A stretch of 47,736 bases of DNA from Planctomycetota bacterium (GTDB lineage: Bacteria; Planctomycetota; UBA1135; GCA-002748355). Shown here piece by piece: positions 31,416 through 40,140 of the stretch (the first letter of the stretch is position 1; each line of letters starts with the position of its first letter). A program made the translations under genes and the position numbers. The stretch is taken from positions 1 through 47,736 of the forward strand of contig NYZE01000073.1 in NCBI GenBank assembly GCA_002685965.1. The letters are read 5' to 3'. The notes beneath the pieces were generated by a model, which had not been told where the DNA came from, searched no databases, and saw only the letters and a list, made by a program, of their open reading frames with translations.

Positions 31416-33974
31416 CTACTCAGCATCGTCAGCGCCACCTGGAGCGCTGCTGGAATGGTGGTCGCGCGACGCGACCCTTGCACGACGTAGAAACACGAAT
31501 GCGATCAGAACGATCAGCGACGCCAGCGCGATCTTCCACCCGGCCACGAAGCCGGTAGGACGGTAGACGAAGCGTACCTCGTGTACTCCTGACGGCACCG
31601 GCACGGCCCGGAACGCACCGAACGCGGCGTGGTGCTTCGCGGGTTGCTCATCGACCGTCGCGTGCCACCCGCGCAGATGACCATCCAGGACCACGAGCCA
31701 GCCATCACCGTCGATCTCGGTCGCGACGACCTTTTCATGCAAGGAGCGCGACACAACACGGGCGCTGCCTTGCTGCATCGGTGACGCGCTGGCCACCACT
31801 CCCCCACCAGTCAGGATGACGTGATCCTCCGGTGGCCGCTCGAGCACATCGAGGATGTTGGTGCTGACCTTCCCCGTCACGTAGACGCGCGGCGCCGCGC
31901 GCGGGTTCTCGGCAACGACGAGTGTCGGTGTCTCATGCACGATCTTGAAGTGTGCCGGCGGCACCCAGCCCTTGCGCGCAACGACGAGGCGCGACGAGAG
32001 CAGGTCGAACGGCGGGCGCTCGAGCCGGAACATCGAAGTGGTCCAGGCATCGCGCCGCGGCGGCACCTGGCCGGGATAGTTGAGGCTCAGGACAAGGTAG
32101 AGGTAGTTGTAGGGGTCCATCCCGTCGATGCCGAGCGTCTGCGGGATGCCGTGCACAAGCAGGGCGTTGCCGTCGAACACGCCCGGGTCGACACAGAAGA
32201 CCCGCAGGTCGGGGTCCTTCGCCGCTTCCCGCTTGAGGAAGCGAATCGTCTTCGTCTCGGGGTAGACCTCCGCTTCCGTCAGCGCCGGCTGGAACCGGTA
32301 GGCGGGCCAGATCGCAAACGCTGCGGCCAGCACCCCCAAGAGGCGCACCCCCCACCGCGGCACCGCCAACCCGAACGCGCACAGCGCCAGCACCAGCAGT
32401 GCGACCGCATCCGGCCAGCCGAGGAAGAAGTGCTTCGCCAGGAACCCGGTCACGACCAGGCCCGGCAGCGCGAAACCCCAGATCCCGCGCGCCGCCCTGG
32501 CCAAACGCGCACGTCGTTCGTCCGTCGCCATGCTCGCGAGCGACTCGATCGACATGGCCAGCAGGAAGCCCCCGATGAGCGGCACGAGACAGGCCACCCG
32601 CGACGGCTCGAGCAGCGGCATGCCAACCCGGACCGCCTGGTAGAGCAGCGGGAAGGCACTCCCCACGATCAAGACGACGACCAACAGACCGCGCATACCG
32701 CCGAGACCGGGCGCCGCCAGCGCCAGCAGGACGAGCAGCACCCCGAGGTGGTCCTGGTTGACCTCTATGAAAGGCTTCAACACGCCCGGCAACGCCGCAT
32801 ACGGCAACTCGCGAACCGGATGCCCCGTCACCTCGGCAAACAACAGGTGCAGGCCCTGTCCATCGCCGCCACCGAGGTAGGCGAGCCAAAACGCCGCCGC
32901 GACGACTAGCCCGATCAGCACAACTTGCTTGTCCGCGGCGTCGGGCTCCTTTGAACGTGCTCTTGACCAACGAAGCGCATAGGCCAACGCGGCCCAGGCG
33001 GCGAGGCCACAGCCGATGACGACAGCCCATGACATCGGTCGCGGCTTGAGTGGCATTGCGGCGCGTAGGTGCCCGACGCCGCTCTCCGCGAGATAGGTCA
33101 GGAAAGGCCAAAGCGACGGCAAGGCCATCAGGCCCGAGAAGACGCCGGCGATGATGACCTGAAACAGCGGTCGCGATCGAGCCCCCCGCTCGGCACGCAA
33201 CCAGACGTACACGATGACGAATGCGCAGAACAACATCGACGTCTGCGGATACCCGCCGAGGTGTGACACACCGAGCGTGAGTGCCAGCCCGACGAGCGAC
33301 CGAGCGCCACGCTGTCGCAGCAGCCCCTCGACGAAGTACATCGCGATCGGCACCAAGCTGAACACCTGTTCCGGCGTGTGCAACCGCCACAACGACGCAT
33401 ACGGTCCAGCCGCAACGAAGGCGGCGCCGCACATCGCCGCGAACCGCCCCGCCCCGACGCGGCGCAACCAGAGGAAGGCGAACACCGCACATAGCACGAA
33501 CCGCAGGATCCCGAGCCACGTCAGCCCCAGCGACAACCGCCACGGCGAGAACGGCCCATCCCGCGACTGGAACAGCAGCAGCGCGAGGTGGAAGGGATAC
33601 AAGAGCGCCACCTGCGGGTTGCCGTCAATCGGCACGCCGCCGTAGATCCCGGTGTTCCACAACGGCAGCTCACCGTGCTCGTGTAGGTGTCGTTGGACGA
33701 ACGCCAGCTGCGGGAAGATGTAGACGTCCTGGTCGCCGAGCTCGGCGTTGTGCGGATATGTGCCCTGGAGGTCGGCCTCCGACTGCCACGGCTCGAGCGC
33801 CAAGACCTTGTCGGTGGACCAGATGCTCTGGCCCTCGAACCACGCCGCTGGCCACAACAGCATCGCCAAGAGCGCCGCGCCGACGAAAGCGAGCAGCCCT
33901 TCTCGCGACCACACCCTGGGACAACACTCGGTGCTATCGCTCGAATCGCCTTGCCCGCCGCACGCCCTGTCCAC
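31416..33974 (-). CDS. YfhO-like polytopic membrane protein
   Basis: An 852-residue protein. A first membrane helix (about 28-45) is followed by a large extracytoplasmic loop with P-H-N-A-E-L-G-D-Q-D-V-Y-I-F-P-Q, then G-E-L-P-L-W-N-T-G-I-Y-G-G-V-P and G-N-P-Q-V-A-L-L-Y-P, the signature of YfhO-type proteins, which are related to GT-C glycosyltransferases. About a dozen further helices follow to residue about 560. The remaining 290 residues form a soluble, beta-rich domain ending in one last helix (F-V-A-G-W-K-I-A-L-A-S-L-I-V-L). In Gram-positives YfhO glycosylates lipoteichoic acid; here it may modify a lipid-linked glycan. It is divergent from the GT2 gene 114 bp away. Confidence 0.8.
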   Translation of the reverse strand: MDRACGGQGDSSDSTECCPRVWSREGLLAFVGAALLAMLLWPAAWFEGQSIWSTDKVLALEPWQSEADLQGTYPHNAELGDQDVYIFPQLAFVQRHLHEHGELPLWNTGIYGGVPIDGNPQVALLYPFHLALLLFQSRDGPFSPWRLSLGLTWLGILRFVLCAVFAFLWLRRVGAGRFAAMCGAAFVAAGPYASLWRLHTPEQVFSLVPIAMYFVEGLLRQRGARSLVGLALTLGVSHLGGYPQTSMLFCAFVIVYVWLRAERGARSRPLFQVIIAGVFSGLMALPSLWPFLTYLAESGVGHLRAAMPLKPRPMSWAVVIGCGLAAWAALAYALRWSRARSKEPDAADKQVVLIGLVVAAAFWLAYLGGGDGQGLHLLFAEVTGHPVRELPYAALPGVLKPFIEVNQDHLGVLLVLLALAAPGLGGMRGLLVVVLIVGSAFPLLYQAVRVGMPLLEPSRVACLVPLIGGFLLAMSIESLASMATDERRARLARAARGIWGFALPGLVVTGFLAKHFFLGWPDAVALLVLALCAFGLAVPRWGVRLLGVLAAAFAIWPAYRFQPALTEAEVYPETKTIRFLKREAAKDPDLRVFCVDPGVFDGNALLVHGIPQTLGIDGMDPYNYLYLVLSLNYPGQVPPRRDAWTTSMFRLERPPFDLLSSRLVVARKGWVPPAHFKIVHETPTLVVAENPRAAPRVYVTGKVSTNILDVLERPPEDHVILTGGGVVASASPMQQGSARVVSRSLHEKVVATEIDGDGWLVVLDGHLRGWHATVDEQPAKHHAAFGAFRAVPVPSGVHEVRFVYRPTGFVAGWKIALASLIVLIAFVFLRRARVASRDHHSSSAPGGADDAE

Positions 33975-34088
33975 GACACCAGCCTACACCTCGGAATGGC
34001 CGAAACATGACACTGTGGGCGTGGATGGCCACGGCTATGCTTTTCGCCCCTTTTCAGAACAGCCACGACCGAGGTCACGCACAGGTTC

Positions 34089-34808
34089 ATGTTCCGCGGC
34101 AAGAAAATCAGCGTCGTCGTTCCTGCCTACAACGAGGAGGAGACGATCGGCGCCGTTGTCGAGGACTTCCTCGCGCAGGAACACTCCGACGAGGTGGTCG
34201 TCGTCGACAACAACTGCCGCGACCGCACCGCGACCGTCGCCGCCGGCGCTGGCGCACGCGTCGTCGCCGAGAACCGCCCGGGCTACGGAGCGGCCCTGCT
34301 CGCCGGCATGCGCGCCGCAGAAGGCGACATCATGGTCCTGACCGAGGCGGACGGCTCTTTCAAGGCCCCCGACATGGTCAAGCTCCTGGTCTACTCCGAG
34401 GACGCTGGCCTCGTCGTCGGCACCCGTACGACGAGGCAGATGGTGCAACAGGCCGCCAACATGGGCTTCTTCCTGCGCTGGGGCAACGTGTGCATGGCCA
34501 AGTACCTCGAACTGTGCTGGTACACCTCGCAGGAGCCGCGCCTCACCGATGTTGGCTGCACCTATCGCGTCCTGACGCGCGCGACCTTCGATCTGATCGC
34601 GGATTCGATGACGAGCGACGGGCCATCGTTCTCACCGGAGATGATGTGTGAAGCCCTCATGAAGGGCTGCCGTTGCCTCGAAGTGCCCATCAACTATTGG
34701 CCGCGGCTCGGGGGCGAATCCAAGCACTCACAGAGCTTCCTGAAAGTGGCCCAGACCGCCTGGGGCATGTTCCGCGTCATCACTCGCAAGAGGTTGCTCG
34801 GGCGATGA
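34089..34808 (+). CDS. Family 2 glycosyltransferase (polyprenyl-phosphate sugar transferase-like)
   Basis: A 239-residue GT-A enzyme. It begins S-V-V-V-P-A-Y-N-E-E-E-T-I-G, then V-V-D-N-N-C-R-D-R-T for nucleotide binding and L-T-E-A-D-G-S-F-K-A-P-D as the metal-binding position (E-A-D rather than D-x-D). No C-terminal membrane helices are present, so it is the soluble type, like dolichyl-phosphate mannose synthases. It would move a sugar from a nucleotide donor to a polyprenyl phosphate or similar acceptor, which would suit the YfhO-like protein next door as a user of that lipid-linked sugar. Family assignment is firm; donor and acceptor are inference. Confidence 0.88.
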   Translation: MFRGKKISVVVPAYNEEETIGAVVEDFLAQEHSDEVVVVDNNCRDRTATVAAGAGARVVAENRPGYGAALLAGMRAAEGDIMVLTEADGSFKAPDMVKLLVYSEDAGLVVGTRTTRQMVQQAANMGFFLRWGNVCMAKYLELCWYTSQEPRLTDVGCTYRVLTRATFDLIADSMTSDGPSFSPEMMCEALMKGCRCLEVPINYWPRLGGESKHSQSFLKVAQTAWGMFRVITRKRLLGR

Positions 34809-34990
34809 CGAGCGACACGCAAATGCCGGAACCACGCCAGTGCCCTGTCATGGCACCTAACAGAACAACGCCTGAGCGAGTAGACTTCAAAGAACCGCCG
34901 CTGAGGACCAGGCCGCCTGCCGAAGGCCGGCCACGTCCATCGCCTGTCTCACGACATAAGCCTCTACCCAGTCCGACAATCGATGCCTAA
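34805..34990 (+). CDS. Doubtful 61-residue ORF bridging two genes
   Basis: An open frame starts with an ATGA overlap on the glycosyltransferase stop and ends 8 bp inside the next gene. The product is Pro/Arg-rich and low in complexity, with no domain and no hydrophobic core. The placement is neat, which would suit translational coupling of the two flanking genes, but the composition looks like that of non-coding GC-rich DNA. I list it only because it fills the 174-bp gap. Confidence 0.2.
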   Translation: MTSDTQMPEPRQCPVMAPNRTTPERVDFKEPPLRTRPPAEGRPRPSPVSRHKPLPSPTIDA

Positions 34991-36497
34991 GCACGTCGTC
35001 GTCATCGGCGGAGGGTTGGCTGGCCTCTCGTGCGCATACGAGATGGCCAAGGCCGGCCTGAACGTAACCGTCCTCGAACGCGAAGACCGCGTTGGCGGGA
35101 TGGCCACGTCGTGGTCGGAGGGCGATGTCGCGACGGCGGGCGAACCCGGCACCGACTATTACTGCTGGGACTTCGGGCCACATCGCTTCCACACCAAGGA
35201 TAAGGAACTGATCCGGCACGTCGAAGAGATCATCGGCGACAACAAGGTGCCGGCGAAGCGGCTGTCGCGCATCTTCATGCGCGGCAAGTTCTTCGACTAT
35301 CCGCTCAGCCTCAAGAACGTCCTGCGCAACATGCCGCTGTGGAAGATCGCCTGGATCCTCCTCGACTACAGCTGGACGCGGCTCCTCGACGTGACGCGGC
35401 TCAAGAAGTTCGACGAGAGTCACTTCCAAGGCTGGGTGCACAAGCGATTCGGCAAGACGCTGTCCGACATGTTCTTCGTCGAATACACGGAGAAGGCCTG
35501 GGGCATTCCGGCGACCGAGATCTCGTCGGACTGGGCCAGTCAGCGCATCACGCTCCTCAACTTGCGCGACACGATCATCAAGACGCTCAGGAAGCCGGGC
35601 GGCAAGAACACGCCGCGCACGCTCGTCACCGACTTCATATATCCACGCACTGGCGGCATTGGCGAACTCGCGCGCGGCTACGAGCGACGCATCAAGGAGA
35701 TGGGTGGCCGGGTCTTGGCCGGCTCGCCGGCGATCAAGATCCACCGCAACGGCAACACGGTGACGAAGATCGAGTTCCGCAAGAAGGGTGGCGGCTCGGA
35801 GTTCGTGACCGGCGACGAGTACATCTCGACGATTCCGGTCACGGCGATGGCCAAGAGCGTCGTGCCACCAGCACCGCAGGACGTGGCGAAAGCAATTCGC
35901 TCGCTCGACTACGTCGCGATCGTCTTCGTCTACCTGAAAGTCAGAAAGCCGCAGGTCTCGCCAGACAACTGGGTCTACCTCCCGCAGAAGCACCTGACCG
36001 TCCACCGGATCTCCGAGTTCAAGAACTTCAGCAAGTGCTGCGCACCGCCAGACAAGACACTGATCTGCGCCGAGATCACCTGCCGCGTCGGTGACGACAT
36101 CTGGAAGGCCGACGTCGACGCCCTGCGCAAGATCGCCGTCAGGGATCTGTGTGAGGTCGGCCTGCTGAAGGAGGACGAGGTCGAGGACGCGTTCACCAAG
36201 CGGATTCCATTCGCCTACCCGGTCTATGACCTTGACTACGAGCGCCACCTGAAGAAGACGATGGCCTTCGTCCACTCGCTCGAGAACATCAAGTCGGGCG
36301 GCCGCCAGGGCCTGTTCCGTTACAACAACATGGATCAATCGATCGAGATGGGTCGGCTCATGGCAGAAGCCTTGGCTTCTGGCTCGGCCATCGATCACGA
36401 GAGTGTCGCCACCGAAAGAGAGCTCTTCGAGTATGGAGAGATCGGCACCAGCGATGATGATTTGCCGGCGCCTGCACCGGCCCAAGAAGAGAAATAG
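34983..36497 (+). CDS. FAD-dependent oxidoreductase, amine-oxidase/UDP-galactopyranose-mutase-like fold
   Basis: A 504-residue protein. A perfect dinucleotide-binding motif opens it (V-V-V-I-G-G-G-L-A-G-L, residues 5-15) with E-R-E-D-R-V-G-G-M-A at the end of the second strand. Y-P-L-S-L-K-N and a later F-V-E-Y-T-E-K-A-W-G-I-P match proteins annotated as protoporphyrinogen-oxidase-like or UDP-galactopyranose-mutase-like in surface-glycan clusters. The C-terminus closes with the FAD-binding N-N-M-D-Q-S-I-E-M-G-R. The tail is acidic and Pro-rich. It sits between a GT2 and two methyltransferases, so a role in making or altering a sugar or lipid for the same glycan is likely but unproven; carotenoid or porphyrin chemistry is less likely here. 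Confidence 0.8.
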   Translation: MPKHVVVIGGGLAGLSCAYEMAKAGLNVTVLEREDRVGGMATSWSEGDVATAGEPGTDYYCWDFGPHRFHTKDKELIRHVEEIIGDNKVPAKRLSRIFMRGKFFDYPLSLKNVLRNMPLWKIAWILLDYSWTRLLDVTRLKKFDESHFQGWVHKRFGKTLSDMFFVEYTEKAWGIPATEISSDWASQRITLLNLRDTIIKTLRKPGGKNTPRTLVTDFIYPRTGGIGELARGYERRIKEMGGRVLAGSPAIKIHRNGNTVTKIEFRKKGGGSEFVTGDEYISTIPVTAMAKSVVPPAPQDVAKAIRSLDYVAIVFVYLKVRKPQVSPDNWVYLPQKHLTVHRISEFKNFSKCCAPPDKTLICAEITCRVGDDIWKADVDALRKIAVRDLCEVGLLKEDEVEDAFTKRIPFAYPVYDLDYERHLKKTMAFVHSLENIKSGGRQGLFRYNNMDQSIEMGRLMAEALASGSAIDHESVATERELFEYGEIGTSDDDLPAPAPAQEEK

Positions 36498-36506
36498 ACG
36501 ACACCA

Positions 36507-37496
36507 GTGAGCAGCACAGAAGGCCATCTGCATCTCAGCGATGCAGCTGACGATCACACCAACACGAACGACCCCTCGCCAACGAACAACGGCTCGGTCA
36601 GGATCGATCCGAACGACCTCGTCGAGATCGGCAACTGCATGCTGTGCGGCTCGGAGATCTCGAGCGAGATGTTCCGCGATGGGCAGTTCCGCGTCGTACG
36701 TTGCGCCGACTGCCAGATGGTTTGGGTCACGCCCCGACTCAAGCCCGAAGTGCTACCCAGCGTTTACAACGAAGGTTACTGGGAGAGTACGAGCCCGAAG
36801 GACCGCGGCTACGCCGACTACCGCCGCGCCGCGCCGCTCTACATCAAGACGTTCCGCAAGCGCTACTCGCTGATCGAGAAGTTCGCTGGCACAAAGGGCC
36901 GGACGCTCGACATCGGTTGCGCTGCTGGCTTCTTCCTCAATGTGATGAAGGACAAGGGCTGGGAAGTTTCGGGTGTCGAACTTTCGCCCGAGATCGCCGC
37001 CTACGCGCGTGATACGTTCGACCTTGAGGACATCTTCGTCGGCACGCTCGATGAGGCGCCGCACCAGGAGAAGAGCTTCGACCTCGTGACCATGTGGGAC
37101 GTCATCGAGCATATCGCCGAACCGCTACCCTTCCTCAAGCGGGCTGCCTCGTTGCTCAAGGACACCGGCTGCCTGATCCTCGAGACGCAGAACGTCGATA
37201 GCAGGTTCGCCAAGCGGCTCGGCCCACGTTGGCACCACTACAAGCACCTCGAGCACCTGTATCACTTCAACCCGAAGACGATCGAGCGGTTGCTCGACCA
37301 GGCCGGGCTGGAGATCGTGCACCTGACGCCGCGCTTCGGCGGCAAACACGTCTCGCTGGGCTTCATCCGCGAGCGCGCGACGCGCGTGCACGGAGTCATG
37401 AAGTACCTGCTCGCACCGTTGGCCCCGCTCAGCGGCATGAGCTTCTACGTCAACATGCGCGACGAGATGGTCATCGTCGCACGCAAGAAGAAGTAG
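36507..37496 (+). CDS. Class I SAM methyltransferase with N-terminal zinc knuckles
   Basis: A 329-residue protein from GTG 36507, 9 bp after the oxidoreductase stop. The first 38 residues are polar and disordered. Two Cys pairs follow, Cys44-x2-Cys47 and Cys66-x2-Cys69, a zinc ribbon typical of sugar or lipid C-methyltransferase-like proteins in glycan clusters. The SAM site is L-D-I-G-C-A-A-G-F-F-L (about 132-142), with M-W-D-V-I-E-H-I as the post-II motif. The C-terminal region (Y-H-F-N-P-K-T-I-E-R-L-L) matches the methyltransferase-23 pattern. The acceptor is unknown. Its close spacing with both neighbours implies one operon. Confidence 0.88.
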   Translation: MSSTEGHLHLSDAADDHTNTNDPSPTNNGSVRIDPNDLVEIGNCMLCGSEISSEMFRDGQFRVVRCADCQMVWVTPRLKPEVLPSVYNEGYWESTSPKDRGYADYRRAAPLYIKTFRKRYSLIEKFAGTKGRTLDIGCAAGFFLNVMKDKGWEVSGVELSPEIAAYARDTFDLEDIFVGTLDEAPHQEKSFDLVTMWDVIEHIAEPLPFLKRAASLLKDTGCLILETQNVDSRFAKRLGPRWHHYKHLEHLYHFNPKTIERLLDQAGLEIVHLTPRFGGKHVSLGFIRERATRVHGVMKYLLAPLAPLSGMSFYVNMRDEMVIVARKKK

Positions 37497-37503
37497 CAAC
37501 GCT

Positions 37504-38253
37504 GTGGAGCTCGCAGCCTACCGACAGTTCGCGGAGCTTGAGGAAGAGCACTTCTGGTTCCGCGGCCGCCGCGCGATCTTCTTCACCCTGCTGGATAGCT
37601 TCCTGCGCGGGCGCGACAACCTGCGCGTGCTCGAAGTCGGCTGCGGCGCCGGCGGACTGCTGCGCCGCCTCGACCGCTACGGCAGTTCGACCGGCCTCGA
37701 GCTCTCGCCGGAGCTGTCGGTGCTCAGTCGCGAGCGCTCCGGCCGCCCGACGGTCTGTGCCAACGCCTACGACATCCCCATGCCCGACGCGAGCCAGGAC
37801 CTCGTGTGTCTGTTCGACACGCTGGAGCACATCCCGGACGAGGCGCGCGCCTTGCGCGAGGTCCAGCGCGTCCTCGGGCCCGGCGGACTCGCGTTCTTCT
37901 CGGTACCGGCGTATCAGTTTCTCTATTCGAACAACGACAGGATCGCCCACCACCACAAGCGCTACACGCGCGGCGGGCTGAAGCGAGCCGTCAGCGCAGC
38001 GGGGCTCGAGCCGGTCAAGCTGACCTACTTCAACACGTTTCTGTTCCCTCTCATCCTGCCCGCCGTCCTGCTCGGGAAGCTGCAGGAACGACTGTTCGGC
38101 CTCAAGGACCCGGACCGGACGAACCTGTCATGGCAGCCCCCAGGACCGCTAAACCGCACGTTGGCTGCCGTTATGGGCAGCGAACGGCACTTGCTCAGGT
38201 GGCTGAGCTTCCCGGTCGGGCACAGTCTGATCGGCGTATTTCGACGCAGCTGA
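37504..38253 (+). CDS. Class I SAM methyltransferase
   Basis: A 249-residue enzyme from GTG 37504, 7 bp after the previous stop. It starts with a short H-F-W-F-R-G-R-R segment seen in several glycan- and ubiquinone-type methyltransferases. Motif I is V-L-E-V-G-C-G-A-G-G-L-L; the post-motif D-T-L-E-H-I-P-D-E is typical. Near residues 140-155 a Y-Q-F-L-Y-S-N-N-D-R-I-A-H-H-H-K-R-Y loop matches the family in which a His-rich loop follows motif III. A hydrophobic stretch around 180-195 (F-L-F-P-L-I-L-P-A-V-L-L-G) suggests membrane association, so a lipid-linked acceptor is plausible. Confidence 0.85.
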   Translation: MELAAYRQFAELEEEHFWFRGRRAIFFTLLDSFLRGRDNLRVLEVGCGAGGLLRRLDRYGSSTGLELSPELSVLSRERSGRPTVCANAYDIPMPDASQDLVCLFDTLEHIPDEARALREVQRVLGPGGLAFFSVPAYQFLYSNNDRIAHHHKRYTRGGLKRAVSAAGLEPVKLTYFNTFLFPLILPAVLLGKLQERLFGLKDPDRTNLSWQPPGPLNRTLAAVMGSERHLLRWLSFPVGHSLIGVFRRS

Positions 38254-38320
38254 TCCCGCTGGTCAGGCTTTCTGTTTTTGACTTCCAGCCACCGGTCCTT
38301 CGGGCAGAATTCGCACGCCA

Positions 38321-39448
38321 ATGGAGGTCCCCAACCGTCCCCGGCCAGTCCATCCTGGGATCCGCATCGCGCTTGTAATCGGCCTTGTCTTTGTCTTCCT
38401 GGTCGCCGTCAAACTTGTCGGCTCGACCTTCAAGGAGCTGGGAGAGGGCGATGCGGAGGCATTGCTGCAGGGCATCCGCAACCCGTTCGCCGCGCTGTCG
38501 ATCGGGATCCTCGCGACCGTCATCGTCCAGTCGAGTTCGGCAACCACGGCGATGATCGTGCTGATCGTCAGCGAGGGTCAGATGCCGATCGAGATCGCGG
38601 TCTACGCGATCATGGGTTGCAACATCGGCACGACGGTCACGAACACGCTCGTCTCGATGGGGCACATACGCCAAGCGAGCGAGTTCCAGCGGGCGTTCGC
38701 CGGCGCCACGATGCACGACTTCTTCAACCTCATGGCGATCGCGATCCTGATGCCGATCGAAATGACGACCGGGATCATATATCGGACCGCCGTGGCGACC
38801 ACCGGCGCCGTCGAGGGTTGGACCGGTGGCACGTTCGAGAGCCCGATCAAGACCATAGTTGGTTCGACCGCCAACCCGATCAAGGACTTCGTCTTCCACG
38901 ACCTCGGCCTCTCAAGCGCTCTGGCAGGCACGCTCGCCTTGGCGATCGCCGTGACCCTGGTATTCGTAGCGCTTGTCTACATCACGCGCAACATGCGCGC
39001 TCTGATGGCGAACCGGCTCGAACAGTCGTTGAATGCGGTTCTCGCCAAGAGTGGCGTGCTCAGCATCGTGGTCGGTGCGGTCGCGACGGTGTCGGTGCAA
39101 TCATCGAGCATCACGACATCACTGATGATCCCGCTGTTTGGGGCCGGTATTCTCCGGCTCGAGAACGGCTTCCCGGTCACGATCGGCGCCAACATCGGCA
39201 CGACGGTGACCGCGTTCATCGCGGCGCTGGCCGGCAACGTTGCCGGGTTGACGATCGCGACCGTGCACCTACTGTTCAACTTGACGGCGACCCTGATCAT
39301 CTACCCGTTCCCGGTACTGCGGAACATCCCTCTGCGGCTCGCACGCGGGCTCGCACTCCGGGCATCCACTGACCGGCGCATCGTGCTCTACTACGTCATT
39401 GGTGTTTTCGTCGTCGCCCCGCTCATCGGGGTGTGGCTGTTCAACTGA
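38321..39448 (+). CDS. Na+/Pi cotransporter family protein
   Basis: A 375-residue membrane transporter of the NptA/YjbB type that takes up or exports phosphate with sodium. The two inverted repeats carry the diagnostic motifs V-Q-S-S-S-A-T-T-A-M (first half) and V-Q-S-S-S-I-T-T-S-L (second half), each followed by a G-x-N-I-G-T-T-V-T segment. About eight helices are visible. Most bacterial members carry a PhoU domain at their C-terminus; here that domain is a separate gene that starts 19 bp later. The stop codon runs straight into a GA repeat. Confidence 0.93.
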   Translation: MEVPNRPRPVHPGIRIALVIGLVFVFLVAVKLVGSTFKELGEGDAEALLQGIRNPFAALSIGILATVIVQSSSATTAMIVLIVSEGQMPIEIAVYAIMGCNIGTTVTNTLVSMGHIRQASEFQRAFAGATMHDFFNLMAIAILMPIEMTTGIIYRTAVATTGAVEGWTGGTFESPIKTIVGSTANPIKDFVFHDLGLSSALAGTLALAIAVTLVFVALVYITRNMRALMANRLEQSLNAVLAKSGVLSIVVGAVATVSVQSSSITTSLMIPLFGAGILRLENGFPVTIGANIGTTVTAFIAALAGNVAGLTIATVHLLFNLTATLIIYPFPVLRNIPLRLARGLALRASTDRRIVLYYVIGVFVVAPLIGVWLFN

Positions 39449-39463
39449 GAGAGAGAGAGAGAG
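39447..39463 (+). repeat. (GA)8.5 microsatellite serving as ribosome-binding site
   Basis: Seventeen bases of perfect alternating GA begin inside the transporter stop codon and end 4 bases before the PhoU-like ATG at 39468. GAGAG can pair with the anti-Shine-Dalgarno sequence, and no other candidate site exists in the 19-bp gap. Slippage could change the effective spacing or strength. Confidence 0.85.
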
Positions 39464-39467
39464 TCCG

Positions 39468-40127
39468 ATGTTCGAGTGGCTTCTGTCCCTAGGTGGCAAC
39501 GCCGCCAGCCTCCGGCCCGTGGCGCAGCGTTTCAATCAGATGCTCGTCGACGGACTGCACATGTTCGACATGGCCGCGAACGCGGTGCTCGGTGGCACCG
39601 AGACCGAGATCATCCGCAACGAGCTGTACGCGGCGGATCAACGCATCAACCGCAATGAGCAGAAGCTCCGGCGCGGCCTGATCACGCACGCGAGCGTGCA
39701 CGGAGCGACCGAGTTCCCGAGCTGCCTCGTGCTGATGAGCATCGCCAAGGACGCCGAGCGCATCGGCGACTACTGCAAGAACCTGTTCGAGCTCGCGGCC
39801 TCCGGCCGCATCACGACCGACCTGGCCGAGTACGAGTCCCTGCTGGGCGTCAAGAACCAGCTGGCGACTCAGCTGCGTCGCTTGATCAAGGTCTATACGG
39901 CCCAGGACGTGGCAGCGGCGACGGCCTACCTCACCGCCGCCGAAGACCTGCAGAAGATCTGCGACAACCACATCGACCAGATCATCGCCGGCAAGCACGA
40001 GGGCAAGCGCCCCGTGATCTCGGCCCTGGCCTTCCGCTACTTCAAGCGCATCAGTGCCCACGCGCGCAACATCGTGTCGTCGATCATTCGACCCGTAGAC
40101 CTGCTCAACTACGACGACGAAGATTGA
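39468..40127 (+). CDS. PhoU-like phosphate regulator
   Basis: A 219-residue helical protein. ATG 39468 is chosen because it follows the GA-rich ribosome-binding site; a longer frame runs back into the transporter gene. The Y-A-A-D-Q-R-I-N-R-N-E segment and the later I-A-K-D-A-E-R-I-G-D-Y-C-K-N repeat the E/D-x3-D-R-I-x-D metal-binding pattern of PhoU. It probably gates the neighbouring Na/Pi transporter in response to phosphate; a link to a Pst or PhoR system cannot be seen here. The C-terminus ends in D-D-E-D. Confidence 0.88.
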   Translation: MFEWLLSLGGNAASLRPVAQRFNQMLVDGLHMFDMAANAVLGGTETEIIRNELYAADQRINRNEQKLRRGLITHASVHGATEFPSCLVLMSIAKDAERIGDYCKNLFELAASGRITTDLAEYESLLGVKNQLATQLRRLIKVYTAQDVAAATAYLTAAEDLQKICDNHIDQIIAGKHEGKRPVISALAFRYFKRISAHARNIVSSIIRPVDLLNYDDED

Positions 40128-40140
40128 CTATGCTGCAGGC

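Noticed and set aside
31933-33543. A 536-codon minus-strand frame overlapping the YfhO-like gene
   Set aside because: Arg/Ala/Gly-rich alternative frame with no membrane pattern; the YfhO-like signature is in the other frame.
34887-36557. A 556-codon minus-strand frame across the FAD oxidoreductase
   Set aside because: Antisense shadow; the plus-strand frame has a perfect dinucleotide-binding motif.
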